Both the position numbers and the translations under genes were made by a program. Source: Pseudocolwellia sp049933045 (GTDB lineage Bacteria; Pseudomonadota; Gammaproteobacteria; Enterobacterales; Alteromonadaceae). Taken from it: a stretch of DNA of 64,000 nucleotides. The stretch is from positions 1,488,001 through 1,552,000 of the forward strand of contig NZ_CP187926.1 in assembly GCF_049933045.1 (NCBI RefSeq). Reading direction: 5' to 3'. Below, one piece after another: positions 9,913 to 17,645 of the stretch (position 1 is its first letter; each line of letters begins with the position of its first letter). The notes below the pieces were generated by a model that was not told the origin of the DNA, did no database searches, and saw only the letters and a list, made by a program, of their open reading frames with translations.

Positions 9913-10077
9913 CCAGAAGAGGTGCGATAGCCAGGTAAATAATACGAGGAAGCCAATATTCCTATGACTATTATTGAGGGGGACTATCGCCGAGAATATT
10001 GTTGTTAATGGCACATAATATTCGGTCGCTAAGGTTGAATCCTTAGGGCTGTCACCATGTTGGTGGAGAGCTTCTGG
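9913..10077 (+). promoter_or_regulatory. lysine riboswitch (L box) upstream of lysC
   Basis: The sequence matches the L-box aptamer: CCAGAAGAGGTGCG at the start, a GAGGAAGCC block, GAGGGGGACTATCGCCGAG, the AAGGTTGAATCCTTAGGGCTGTCACC block and GGTGGAGAGCTTCTGG at the end. The closing helix P1 pairs CCAGAAG (9913-9919) with CTTCTGG (10071-10077). Established knowledge: such aptamers bind lysine and shut off lysC. The element sits ~100 nt upstream of a leader ORF and ~160 nt upstream of lysC. Confidence 0.95.
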
Positions 10078-10128
10078 CTGAATGTTTAGTTTTAAGTTCG
10101 TCTGCACACTAATCCAATCAGTCATGCT

Positions 10129-10171
10129 CTTCCTTAAGTATTAATCGTTCTAAAACGAATTTAAAGGAAAG
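10129..10171 (+). promoter_or_regulatory. candidate riboswitch expression platform masking a Shine-Dalgarno
   Basis: TTCCTT (10130-10135) can pair with AAGGAA (10164-10169), the Shine-Dalgarno of the leader ORF before lysC. An inner helix TCGTT/AACGA lies between them. No T-run follows, so control at translation rather than termination is inferred. The folding is by eye and has not been computed. Confidence 0.5.
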
Positions 10172-10175
10172 TATA

Positions 10176-10238
10176 ATGTTAAAAATCACACACACAAATG
10201 CCGTTCAATTGCCTCAATTAATAAGAGCGAGTTTATAA
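10176..10238 (+). CDS. 20-codon leader ORF translationally coupled to lysC
   Basis: A short ORF (MLKITHTNAV..., 20 residues) begins 4 nt after a good Shine-Dalgarno (AAAGGAAAG, 10163-10171). Its TAA stop overlaps the lysC start as TAATG. lysC itself has only a weak ribosome site (AAGAGCGAG). The arrangement suggests that ribosomes load at the leader, whose site can be masked by the hairpin, and re-initiate at lysC. The peptide is not lysine-rich, so a classic amino-acid attenuation peptide is unlikely. No homologue is recognised, and expression is inferred only from layout. Confidence 0.5.
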   Translation: MLKITHTNAVQLPQLIRASL

Positions 10239-11596
10239 TGTCTACACTTAAAAATTTAACTATATCTAAATTTGGTGGAACTAGCGTTGCCGATTATGAA
10301 GCAATGGTTAGATGCGCAAAAATCATCCAAAACGATCCATCAAATAAAGTTGCTGTTGTGTCTGCTAGTTCAGGCGTAACAAATCATCTTGTTCGTTTAG
10401 GCCAACCTCAAATTAGCGAAGATGAACAAGTAGAAATTATAAATAGTATTAAAGCTATTCAATTAAATATTACTCAACATTTGAGCAAACAAGCTGAACT
10501 AAATGAAACGGTAGAGAAACTATTAGCAGAATTAACGCAGTACGCTAAAGAGCAATCTCTCAATCATAGTTTACGTACTGCCGATGCAATACTTTCGTAC
10601 GGTGAACAATTTAGCTCAATTATATTTGCTGAAGTTTTACAAACTATTGGTGTTAATGGTAAAGCGTTTGATATTCGTCAAATTATGAAAACAAACAGCT
10701 TATTCGGTAAAGCGGTTGTTGATCTTGAATTACTCAAAGAAAATGCTTTAGCTATTTTAAAACCTGAACTCGAAGAACATATTATTGTTACACAAGGTTT
10801 TATTGGTCAAAATGAAGCAGGACAAACAACGACTTTAGGTCGAGGTGGCTCTGATTACAGTGCTGCACTTTTAGCTGAAGCACTAAATGCTGATGACTTA
10901 GCTATTTGGACAGACGTTGTAGGAATATTTACAACAGATCCTCGTATTACTGATAAAGCTCGTGCAATTAAAGAAATTAGTTTTGGTGAAGCGGCAGAAA
11001 TGGCAACATTCGGCGCTAAAATTCTACATCCAGCAACTCTTATTCCAGCAATGCGTCAAAACATTCCAGTATTTGTTGGTAGTAGTAAAGCACCAGAGCA
11101 AGGTGGTACACGTATTCAGAAAGTTGTCGATTCTTGTCCAACCTATAGATCAATTGCGTTAAGACGTGAGCAAACTTTAGTGACGGTTAAAAGTCCTGAA
11201 ATGTTACATGCGAGCGGATTTTTAGCTAAAGTTTTTGCTATTTTGGCTAAACACGAACTCAGTGTTGATCTGATCACAACCAGTGAAATTAGTGTAGCAC
11301 TTACTTTCGATAATCCAGTAGGTTCAACTCAAGCCGTAATTACTAAGGCTGTTGTTCAAGATTTAGAAAACCTATGTGATGTAAAAGTGGAAGATGGTTT
11401 ATCTTTAGTTGCTGTAATTGGCAATAATATGCATTCAAGCAGTGGTATTGGTAATAAAATATTAAATGCAGCTGAAGGCGTTAATATCAGAATGATGTGT
11501 CAGGGAGCAAGTGCTCATAATTTGTGCTTTTTAGTACCTGAAGCAGAAGCTAACCAAGTTGTAGAGAAATTACATAGTACACTTTTCTCGTTTTAA
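10238..11596 (+). CDS. lysC: lysine-sensitive aspartokinase III
   Basis: Aspartokinase phosphorylates aspartate in the first step of lysine, threonine and methionine synthesis. The 452-residue, monofunctional protein has the N-terminal KFGGTSVADYEAM motif, the catalytic RGGSDYSAALLAEAL segment near residue 203, and C-terminal tandem ACT domains (from about residue 310) that bind the feedback inhibitor. Length and sequence agree with E. coli LysC (449), the lysine-sensitive isozyme, which fits the lysine riboswitch upstream. The start is fixed by the TAATG overlap with the leader ORF. Confidence 0.97.
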   Translation: MSTLKNLTISKFGGTSVADYEAMVRCAKIIQNDPSNKVAVVSASSGVTNHLVRLGQPQISEDEQVEIINSIKAIQLNITQHLSKQAELNETVEKLLAELTQYAKEQSLNHSLRTADAILSYGEQFSSIIFAEVLQTIGVNGKAFDIRQIMKTNSLFGKAVVDLELLKENALAILKPELEEHIIVTQGFIGQNEAGQTTTLGRGGSDYSAALLAEALNADDLAIWTDVVGIFTTDPRITDKARAIKEISFGEAAEMATFGAKILHPATLIPAMRQNIPVFVGSSKAPEQGGTRIQKVVDSCPTYRSIALRREQTLVTVKSPEMLHASGFLAKVFAILAKHELSVDLITTSEISVALTFDNPVGSTQAVITKAVVQDLENLCDVKVEDGLSLVAVIGNNMHSSSGIGNKILNAAEGVNIRMMCQGASAHNLCFLVPEAEANQVVEKLHSTLFSF

Positions 11597-11724
11597 TGGC
11601 TTAACTTACTGATTTGTTAATAAAGTATTAAATTATTGTTTAATTAACGATGAAGAATGACTATAGTATGTAGTAAATCGCTTAAACCTTTAGGCGAGTA
11701 ATATATTACTAAATAGGTGAAAAT

Positions 11725-12207
11725 ATGTCAGAAAACAGCGGATTAAAAAATATTAACTCAATACTTTTTGTGTGTATGGGAAATATTTGTCGCTCACCAA
11801 GTGCGGAAGCTGTTTTTAGACATAAAGCTAAACAAGCTGGTTTATCTATTGTTATTGATTCAGCAGGAACTGTTGGTGCTCATGCTAGAGAGAAACCAGA
11901 TCATCGCGCGCAAAAAGCAGGTATGGCACGCGGTTACTCTTTCGATAAAATCAAAGCACGTAAAGTAACAGAAAAAGATTTTGATAATTTTGATCTTGTT
12001 CTTGCGATGGACAGTGACAACGTAAGCGGTTTAAAGAAAGTTGCACCTCCACATCTTCATTACAAAATTCAATTGTTTTTAGACTATGCCGCTAATCATG
12101 AAGAAACTGATGTTCCTGATCCTTATTACGGCGGAGCTAAAGGTTTTCAATTTGTTATAGATTTAGTTGAAGACGCAAGCGATGGTTTATTAGCAAAACT
12201 AAAGTAG
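11725..12207 (+). CDS. low-molecular-weight protein-tyrosine phosphatase
   Basis: This is a 160-residue LMW-PTP. The P-loop is FVCMGNICRSPSAEAVF (residues 15-31) with the nucleophilic Cys and Arg of the C-x5-R-S signature. The general-acid Asp lies in VPDPYYGG near residue 133. Enzymes of this type dephosphorylate tyrosine on bacterial kinases or act on small phosphoesters. Here there is no adjacent Wzc-like kinase or capsule locus, so the substrate is open. The start is chosen at ATG 11725, preceded by AGGTGAAA. It is 128 bp behind lysC and probably separately transcribed. Confidence 0.93.
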   Translation: MSENSGLKNINSILFVCMGNICRSPSAEAVFRHKAKQAGLSIVIDSAGTVGAHAREKPDHRAQKAGMARGYSFDKIKARKVTEKDFDNFDLVLAMDSDNVSGLKKVAPPHLHYKIQLFLDYAANHEETDVPDPYYGGAKGFQFVIDLVEDASDGLLAKLK

Positions 12208-12842
12208 GGATCGCATCTTACTTTAATCATATCAAATATATTATTAGCGCTTAGTTAATGTAGACACCTTACGATTAGTTTTAAACTCTAAGTGATAAGG
12301 CTAAAACATAAACTAAGCGTCTACATATAAAATTATATCTAGTCATCCTATTCCTAATAACTATTTTTTATTTTTTATTTTTTAATAAATCTTAGCCATC
12401 AAAAATTTAAACGTAAATTTTATATTCTTAATTTTTTCACGTATGTACTTTTATATCTTAACTATATAAGTAATCAATGACTGTAAATAAAATTAAAAGT
12501 AAAACCCAAGTTACTTTTTACTTTTAGCTCTTACATAGTCAAAAAATCAAACATTCTTTATTTCAATTAAAAAATAAAGATACTTCTTCTTTAAAATTTA
12601 ATCTTTAGCTTATCAAAAGCTGAAATCCAAAATTGAAAGATTGCACAACTCATTCAAATACTAATTTAATTTTTTTAATTTTTTAAAAAAATATAAATGA
12701 TTTCTTAAACGGAAATAAAAATAAGATAATGCTGTGTAAATTAAAATATAAAGTAGGGCTGTTAGTCGAAACATATTTTACTCGTACACATCCAAGTAGA
12801 TTTATTTTTATAATATAGTTAATAAGAGAAAAATATAAAATT
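12208..12842. other. AT-rich intergenic region before the IS element
   Basis: I see no credible gene in these ~635 bp. The first 120 bp hold an inverted-repeat arrangement described separately. The remainder is very AT-rich, with homopolymer runs, and carries no clear promoter or RNA motif. Confidence 0.5.
12248..12326. repeat. swapped double inverted repeat
   Basis: CGCTTAGTT (12248-12256) is complementary to AACTAAGCG (12311-12319), and ATGTAGAC (12258-12265) is complementary to GTCTACAT (12319-12326). Because the arms appear in the same order on both sides, the two stems cross and cannot both form a simple hairpin. It could be a terminator region of the phosphatase gene, an RNA pseudoknot or a recombined repeat. 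Confidence 0.4.
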
Positions 12843-13397
12843 CTCGGCCGCAAGCGACCGAGTTTCAAAACAAGTTCAGTTGATCGCTATTAATTTCTTT
12901 ACCATCTAATTCGATTAACTGTTCTTGAACATATTTCCTGATAACTTCTTCTGTTGCGTTACCAATCGTTTCAACAAAAAAGCTTTGTGTCCATAATTTA
13001 CCGCCCCAGAAATACTGCTTTTTAATTTCAGGATAAATTCTAAAAAACTCACGAGCAGTTATACTTTTAATTATTTGCATAACATCGCTTGGCGACTGTT
13101 TAGGGATCCCTCTAATAACCATATGAATATGGTCACTCGGAATTTCTAACTCTACGATATCAATATCGTAGTCATATCCTACTTTTTGAATAATTGCTTT
13201 CATTGTTGAACGATAAGGTTCAATGAAGACTTTGTGTCGATACTTTGGTATCCACACAAAGTGGTACATTAATCTAAAGACATGATGTGTATTTCTTTGA
13301 AGTTCCATATGAAGAATAGCATTTACTGGGGTCCCCCCAGTATACACTATCCAGCACGGGGGCAAGCCCCCGAGATTTACGCTTCGCTAGTTAAATA
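12843..13397 (-). mobile_element. IS200/IS605-family insertion sequence, complete copy
   Basis: The element has one transposase gene and a subterminal hairpin at each end, as expected for this single-strand transposing family. The left-coordinate hairpin is CTCGG-CCG-CAAG-CGACCGAG (12843-12862) and the right-coordinate hairpin is CGGGGG-CAAG-CCCCCG (13357-13372); both share a CAAG loop. A third hairpin, ACTGGGG/CCCCAGT (13325-13341), lies just upstream of the transposase start and may dampen its translation. Positions 12883-13397 recur at 31297-31811 with one substitution noticed, so transposition or duplication was recent. Confidence 0.85.
12865..13308 (-). CDS. tnpA: IS200/IS605-type Y1 transposase TnpA
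   Basis: The 147-residue protein is a complete HUH single-strand transposase. The metal-binding HUH motif is in PSDHIHMVIRG, and the nucleophilic Tyr is in TEEVIRKYVQEQ, close to the C-terminus. FVWIPKYRHKVF near the N-terminus is typical of the family. I start at the internal Met (MELQRNTHHVF, position 13308), because the 19 upstream codons run through the terminal and regulatory hairpins. No accessory TnpB/IscB nuclease gene is present, so this is IS200-like rather than IS605-like. Confidence 0.92.
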   Translation of the reverse strand: MELQRNTHHVFRLMYHFVWIPKYRHKVFIEPYRSTMKAIIQKVGYDYDIDIVELEIPSDHIHMVIRGIPKQSPSDVMQIIKSITAREFFRIYPEIKKQYFWGGKLWTQSFFVETIGNATEEVIRKYVQEQLIELDGKEINSDQLNLF

Positions 13398-13536
13398 TTC
13401 TCACCCAGTTAAATTCTGAAAAATATTTTATTTAAAAATATCCCACCGCTAAAATAAAAATTTTACCTACTCAAACACATTTTACAAATTCTACTTATCG
13501 AATGCTCTCTACAAATAAAATAAACCTATTGAGATT

Positions 13537-13938
13537 TTAATCTTTAGATAATTCATTTAAACAAACCGAAGCAATGAAACCTGAACGTGTTTTATGATCA
13601 GCAGACTTATTCACACGTGCATCAATTTTTTTAATGAGTAACTCGGGAAGCGTTACATTTATCTTTTGGCTCTTTCCTAAATAGGGAACAATGTCTATAT
13701 CAAGAATGGCCCAAATAACATTTTCATATTTTGCCATATGATGATCAATTAACTTTGCACTAGGGATAACTTCTCCATATTCGGCCAAAATTTCTAAGTG
13801 TTCATCAACAGCTTTTTTAAGCTTAGTTAAACCTTCATCAATACTCTCAGCATCAACATTACAACCAGGTAAATCTACTACGGTAAGTGTGTAGATATTC
13901 GTTAAATCTTCTCTATTAATCATTACAGGATATTTCAT
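13537..13938 (-). CDS. hicB: orphan HicB-family antitoxin / ribbon-helix-helix protein
   Basis: This 133-residue protein has the degenerate RNase-H-like HicB fold at the N-terminus (YTLTVVDLPGCNVDAESIDEGLTKL), followed by a C-terminal DNA-binding segment (INVTLPELLIKKIDARV ... KTRSGFIASVCLNE) of the ribbon-helix-helix type. HicB normally neutralises the HicA mRNA interferase encoded next to it. I find no hicA ORF on either side: the IS200 element lies downstream, and the upstream 160 bp hold only repeats. It may therefore be a solitary regulator. Its DNA-binding half and the upstream repeats suggest autoregulation. Confidence 0.85.
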   Translation of the reverse strand: MKYPVMINREDLTNIYTLTVVDLPGCNVDAESIDEGLTKLKKAVDEHLEILAEYGEVIPSAKLIDHHMAKYENVIWAILDIDIVPYLGKSQKINVTLPELLIKKIDARVNKSADHKTRSGFIASVCLNELSKD

Positions 13939-13968
13939 TTATTTGTCCTCAATCAAACTCATACCAAG

Positions 13969-14084
13969 ATAACTCCAGCAACTCTAAATGTAAATATAAA
14001 AATAACCCCAGCAACCCCAAGGTTAATCTTTATAACAACCCTAGTAACTCTATTTAAGTTGGCTTTTAGGGTTGTGATAACCCT
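13969..14084. promoter_or_regulatory. array of four operator-like repeats upstream of hicB
   Basis: Three direct repeats of the form ATAACyCCAGCAACyCyAA lie at 13969-13987, 14002-14020 and, more diverged, 14032-14052. A palindromic unit AGGGTTGTGATAACCCT follows at 14068-14084. They cover the region where the hicB promoter must lie, so binding by the ribbon-helix-helix domain of HicB is a reasonable inference. Confidence 0.55.
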
Positions 14085-14723
14085 GTTATTTGATGTGTGA
14101 ATGCTCACTTACGATAGAGCGTATATATAGCTATTAAAATTATTTTATCTTATAGAGGGGCTAGGGGTGCATTAAGATAAGCGAGGATGTCTAAAAATTT
14201 CTGTTTAAAAAGTAATTGATATTAAGTAGTGGGGTTTAAACATATAAATAAAATCAATTAATATAATAGTTACCTTGTTTATTTGCCTTTATTAAGATAA
14301 AAAAAGCGCTGAAACATTGGATAAAAATAATAAATATGTATATTTAGATAGTGTTTAAAAACTCGCAAAATTTATGTGGGTAACTGTTAATTACAAGTAC
14401 GTTTTGTTAATTTACTACTAATAATTTGAAGCATGAATTTATAGGTATTAACAAAGAACTAGTAGCAATGAGTAAAAGTAAATGTATAGACAAATACAAA
14501 ATTTAGACTATATTTATAGATTCATATATTCATACATTACGTTTACTTAAAAGCTTAATAATTTAGTTGTAAATACAATACTAAGTATTTATAACATATA
14601 GATTTTAAAGAGTAAGCTATAAATTTAGGTTTACCATAACTATGCATATTAAAGAGCTAGATTTCTTATGTATTAACATTTTCAATGTGTATATTGAAGT
14701 CATGGTATTTATACAAGGGATGT
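14085..14723. other. AT-rich intergenic region upstream of the GGDEF gene
   Basis: About 640 bp without a credible ORF or recognised RNA. The stretch is strongly AT-rich and presumably holds the promoters of hicB (leftwards) and of the TPR-GGDEF gene (rightwards). I could not pick a convincing -35/-10 pair. Confidence 0.5.
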
Positions 14724-16610
14724 ATGAACATTAAATATTTTATATTTGGACTTTTGTGGATAAGTTTTTCACTACATGCTCAAGTGCAAGTAATAAACGA
14801 ATCAGAACAACAAACACTGCATTATTTAGTTACGTTGAATCCAAAAGAATATGAAACACCTAAAGAAATAGTAGATATTCTTGATCCTTTAATAAAACAG
14901 AGTAAACAACTTAATTGGAACAATGTATATTTAGAGGCTTCTACTCTAAAAGCTGAAAGTTTAATTAAACTTGAACAAATTATTGATGCTGAAAGATTAT
15001 TAAGTGAAATAATTCCTATCGCTAAGGAATTTAACGATCCTATTATTTTAGTTAGGCTTTCTATATGTGAATTAAATGTACTAGAAAGAAGAGGCTATAC
15101 TCATGAACTTAATAATAAATATCGCTCTTTATTATCGCAAGCTGACAATATTAAAGATGATAAAACCCTAGGAAAAGTATATTTGTCAGCAGGTAGGATT
15201 AAAAGTCGTCTTACTGATTATTCAGAAGCATTAAACTCCTTAAAAAGAGCTTATGACATTGCTGAAAAATTAAATGATATTTACCTTTTAGATCAAGTAA
15301 TAGGGGAGTTAGGTACAACTAACATTCGTATGAAAAACTATGAGGAAGGTATTGTTTATTATTTAAAGTCTTTAAACATAAGTAAAAAAAACAATGCTAA
15401 ATATGATCAGTCCGTTATTTTATATAATCTTGGTAAGGCTTATTTACTCAATAATGACTTTCTTCTTTCACAACAGATGTATGAAAACTCAATTGAAATA
15501 AATATAGAGTTAAATGACGAAATTGGCTTAATGTGGTCTAAACGTGGTTTAGCTGATTTAGCGCTTAAACAAAAAAAGTGGGATAAAGCCATCAATTTAT
15601 ACCATGAAGCAATTGAGTTTTTTTCTGAGATTGACGATAAAATTTCTGAGTTTGTTTCTCTTAATGGACAAGCAGAGGCTTATATAGCGATAAAAGATGC
15701 TAATAACGCACAAATAAGTTTAGACTCAAGTAAACGTTTATTAAATACTTTTCCTACCTCTGAAAACATTCTTCGTTATCAAGAATTGCTGTATCGTTTA
15801 GAGATATTAAAAGGTAACTACAAGTCTGCTACTGAAATTATAATAAAAAACGTAGAAATAATTAAAAAGGCTCACTTACTTAAGAAAAAACAAGATGTGG
15901 AGCGACAACGTATTCATTTCGATTCCCAACTAAAAGATACAGAAAATAGGCTTTTAATGGAAAAAAATGAACTGCAAAAATTCAAAATAGAGCAACAACA
16001 GAAACTTGAATATCTTTGGTACTTAATTATTAGTGTAGGTTCCATCTCTTTGGTTATAGTGATGTTTATGTTATATAAACAAATTCAGTTACGAGATAGA
16101 TTTAAAAAAATGGCACTTCGAGACCATTTAACTCGTAGCCCTAATAGACGAGCTATTTTGGAGTATGCCAATCATTGTTTAGATAACTCTATGTCAAAAG
16201 GTAACTCCTTAACTATTGGGTTGGTTGATTTAGATAACTTTAAACAATTTAATGATACTTATGGACATGACATTGGTGACAACGTACTTATTGCTTTCTC
16301 TAAAGCATGTAAAAACTCTATGCGTGATGATTACGACTATGGCAAATATGGAAGGTATGGTGGAGAAGAGTGGCTAATTGTTTTACCAAATTCATCAAAA
16401 GTAACAGCACAAGAAATATTTAATCGTATAAAAGAAAATTTTTCTCAATTACATATTGAAGGATTAGCTGAAAATCACAAAGTAACTTTTAGTGTAGGAG
16501 TTGAATCATTTGACAAAAACACCGACCAAAGTGTTGCAAGTATTATTTCTAAGGCTGATAAGAAACTTTATATAGCGAAAGATAATGGAAAAGACCAAAT
16601 AGTATTTTAG
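14724..16610 (+). CDS. TPR-repeat membrane protein with GGDEF diguanylate cyclase domain
   Basis: The protein is 628 residues long if started at the internal Met (MNIKYFIFGLL), which follows AAGGG and begins a signal peptide ending near LHAQ. The 13 codons upstream lack a ribosome site. A periplasmic sensor region of tetratricopeptide repeats (about residues 130-350) is followed by a coiled coil, one membrane helix (LIISVGSISLVIVMFMLY) and a cytoplasmic GGDEF domain. The active-site motif is GGEEW, a near match to GG[DE]EF, with VDLDNFKQFND upstream. Cyclic-di-GMP synthesis is likely but the terminal Trp is unusual. The domain entry reads DHLTRSPNRRA rather than the common LTGLPNRR. No RxxD inhibitory site is evident. 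Confidence 0.9.
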   Translation: MNIKYFIFGLLWISFSLHAQVQVINESEQQTLHYLVTLNPKEYETPKEIVDILDPLIKQSKQLNWNNVYLEASTLKAESLIKLEQIIDAERLLSEIIPIAKEFNDPIILVRLSICELNVLERRGYTHELNNKYRSLLSQADNIKDDKTLGKVYLSAGRIKSRLTDYSEALNSLKRAYDIAEKLNDIYLLDQVIGELGTTNIRMKNYEEGIVYYLKSLNISKKNNAKYDQSVILYNLGKAYLLNNDFLLSQQMYENSIEINIELNDEIGLMWSKRGLADLALKQKKWDKAINLYHEAIEFFSEIDDKISEFVSLNGQAEAYIAIKDANNAQISLDSSKRLLNTFPTSENILRYQELLYRLEILKGNYKSATEIIIKNVEIIKKAHLLKKKQDVERQRIHFDSQLKDTENRLLMEKNELQKFKIEQQQKLEYLWYLIISVGSISLVIVMFMLYKQIQLRDRFKKMALRDHLTRSPNRRAILEYANHCLDNSMSKGNSLTIGLVDLDNFKQFNDTYGHDIGDNVLIAFSKACKNSMRDDYDYGKYGRYGGEEWLIVLPNSSKVTAQEIFNRIKENFSQLHIEGLAENHKVTFSVGVESFDKNTDQSVASIISKADKKLYIAKDNGKDQIVF

Positions 16611-16631
16611 CTTACTATATATATATAAAAT

Positions 16632-16663
16632 CACTTTAAAGAAATATTTAAAGTGTTTTTTTT
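16632..16663 (+). terminator. terminator of the GGDEF gene
   Basis: CACTTTAAA (16632-16640), a 6-nt loop and TTTAAAGTG (16647-16655) are followed by eight T residues, a clear intrinsic terminator 20 bp after the stop codon. Confidence 0.9.
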
Positions 16664-16926
16664 ATTTGGTCTAGGTGGCAAAATTCAATCATTGTCTAAA
16701 TTATTTGCCTTTGTTATAAACACATCTAATTGAAGTCACAATGTAACTCATTTGATGCTTAGTAAACTATGGGAAGTCCAAAGTGTAAATTAAGATTAAG
16801 TAAATTATTGAGAGTTATGATTAAGTTAGCTATATTTAAACGAAGAAAATAAGTTTGGTTCGTCGCTCCCAAAAGCTTGATCTACCAACCTTTTATTAAT
16901 TGTTATGTTCCAAGGAGCTATTCCCA

Positions 16927-17157
16927 ATGAAATTACACAAATTAACTTATAAAACTGATTCTCTTGACGAGTCAAAATCGGAAGTTTTATTTGAATCTAT
17001 GCATACCAATAAACTGATAGCATTTGCTGAGCAGTTTGCTAAGGATTTGGGGTTAACTGATATGACGTGGGAGAGTCTTCAAGAATCGCGAGCTGAAGAT
17101 AATAAGTTTACAAAACAATTAAAGTTATCTGAAAAAGTGTATTTAGTTATAAAGTAA
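16927..17157 (+). CDS. small conserved-looking protein of unknown function
   Basis: The product is 76 residues when started at the internal Met (MKLHKLTYKTDSLDE), which lies 9 nt behind a strong AAGGAG; the nine codons upstream run through that ribosome site and are probably untranslated. The protein is hydrophilic and has no membrane segment or cysteine motif (LIAFAEQFAKDLGLTDMTW, ending VYLVIK). I do not recognise the family. It stands alone between the GGDEF terminator and the terminator next to tRNA-Pro. Confidence 0.65.
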   Translation: MKLHKLTYKTDSLDESKSEVLFESMHTNKLIAFAEQFAKDLGLTDMTWESLQESRAEDNKFTKQLKLSEKVYLVIK

Positions 17158-17283
17158 TCGTTGTTAAACATCATTTAAAATTATGAGGCTCAAGCTAAAA
17201 ACACTATATAGACGTTAATCTGATACAAGCGATTAAACAAATAGAATCTATGCAGAATAGATGATGAATAAAACACTTGTCAA

Positions 17284-17317
17284 AATGCCCGTTTAATAAA
17301 TATTAAACGGGCTTTTT
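17284..17317. terminator. bidirectional terminator between small gene and tRNA-Pro
   Basis: GCCCGTTTAATA (17287-17298) and TATTAAACGGGC (17301-17312) form a 12-bp stem followed by TTTTT on the plus strand and by ATTTTG on the minus strand. It can terminate the small gene rightwards and the tRNA leftwards. Confidence 0.85.
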
Positions 17318-17325
17318 GATAAATA

Positions 17326-17402
17326 TGGTCGGAGTGACAAGATTCGAACTTGTGACCTCACGTCCCCCAGACGCACGCGCTACCAAGCTGCGCTACACCC
17401 CG
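17326..17402 (-). tRNA. tRNA-Pro (anticodon GGG)
   Basis: Reading the minus strand gives a 77-nt cloverleaf. The acceptor stem CGGGGTG/CACTCCG has one G-U pair; the D arm is GCGCAGCTTGGTAGCGC. The anticodon stem TGCGT/ACGTG contains two G-U pairs around the loop CTGGGGG, so the anticodon is GGG. The T arm is ACAAG-TTCGAAT-CTTGT and the CCA end is encoded. The weak anticodon stem is a little unusual but all invariant positions are present. Confidence 0.96.
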
Positions 17403-17645
17403 ATTGTTCAGTATTATCAATTTCAATACTTCCCACATACACTTATTATAAATACGGAGGTTAAGTGTACGAGATGAGTATATTAATGATTTATAAGATG
17501 AATGCAATCTAAATTAAACGTATGAGTTTTATCTGACTGTTATAAAAACAAAGAGGTTTGTACGTGGAGGATTTTCAGATATTTAAATCTAAGGAAACAG
17601 CTAGTTACAGTTGTTTCCTTAGACTAGTATTTACAGTTGATTTGC

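Noticed and set aside
9907..10125. 72-codon ORF on the minus strand
   Set aside because: It lies wholly over the lysine riboswitch and its closing helix, has no ribosome site and no family resemblance.
12683..12868. 61-codon minus-strand ORF beside the IS element
   Set aside because: Low-complexity AT-rich translation, overlapping the IS end; no support as a gene.
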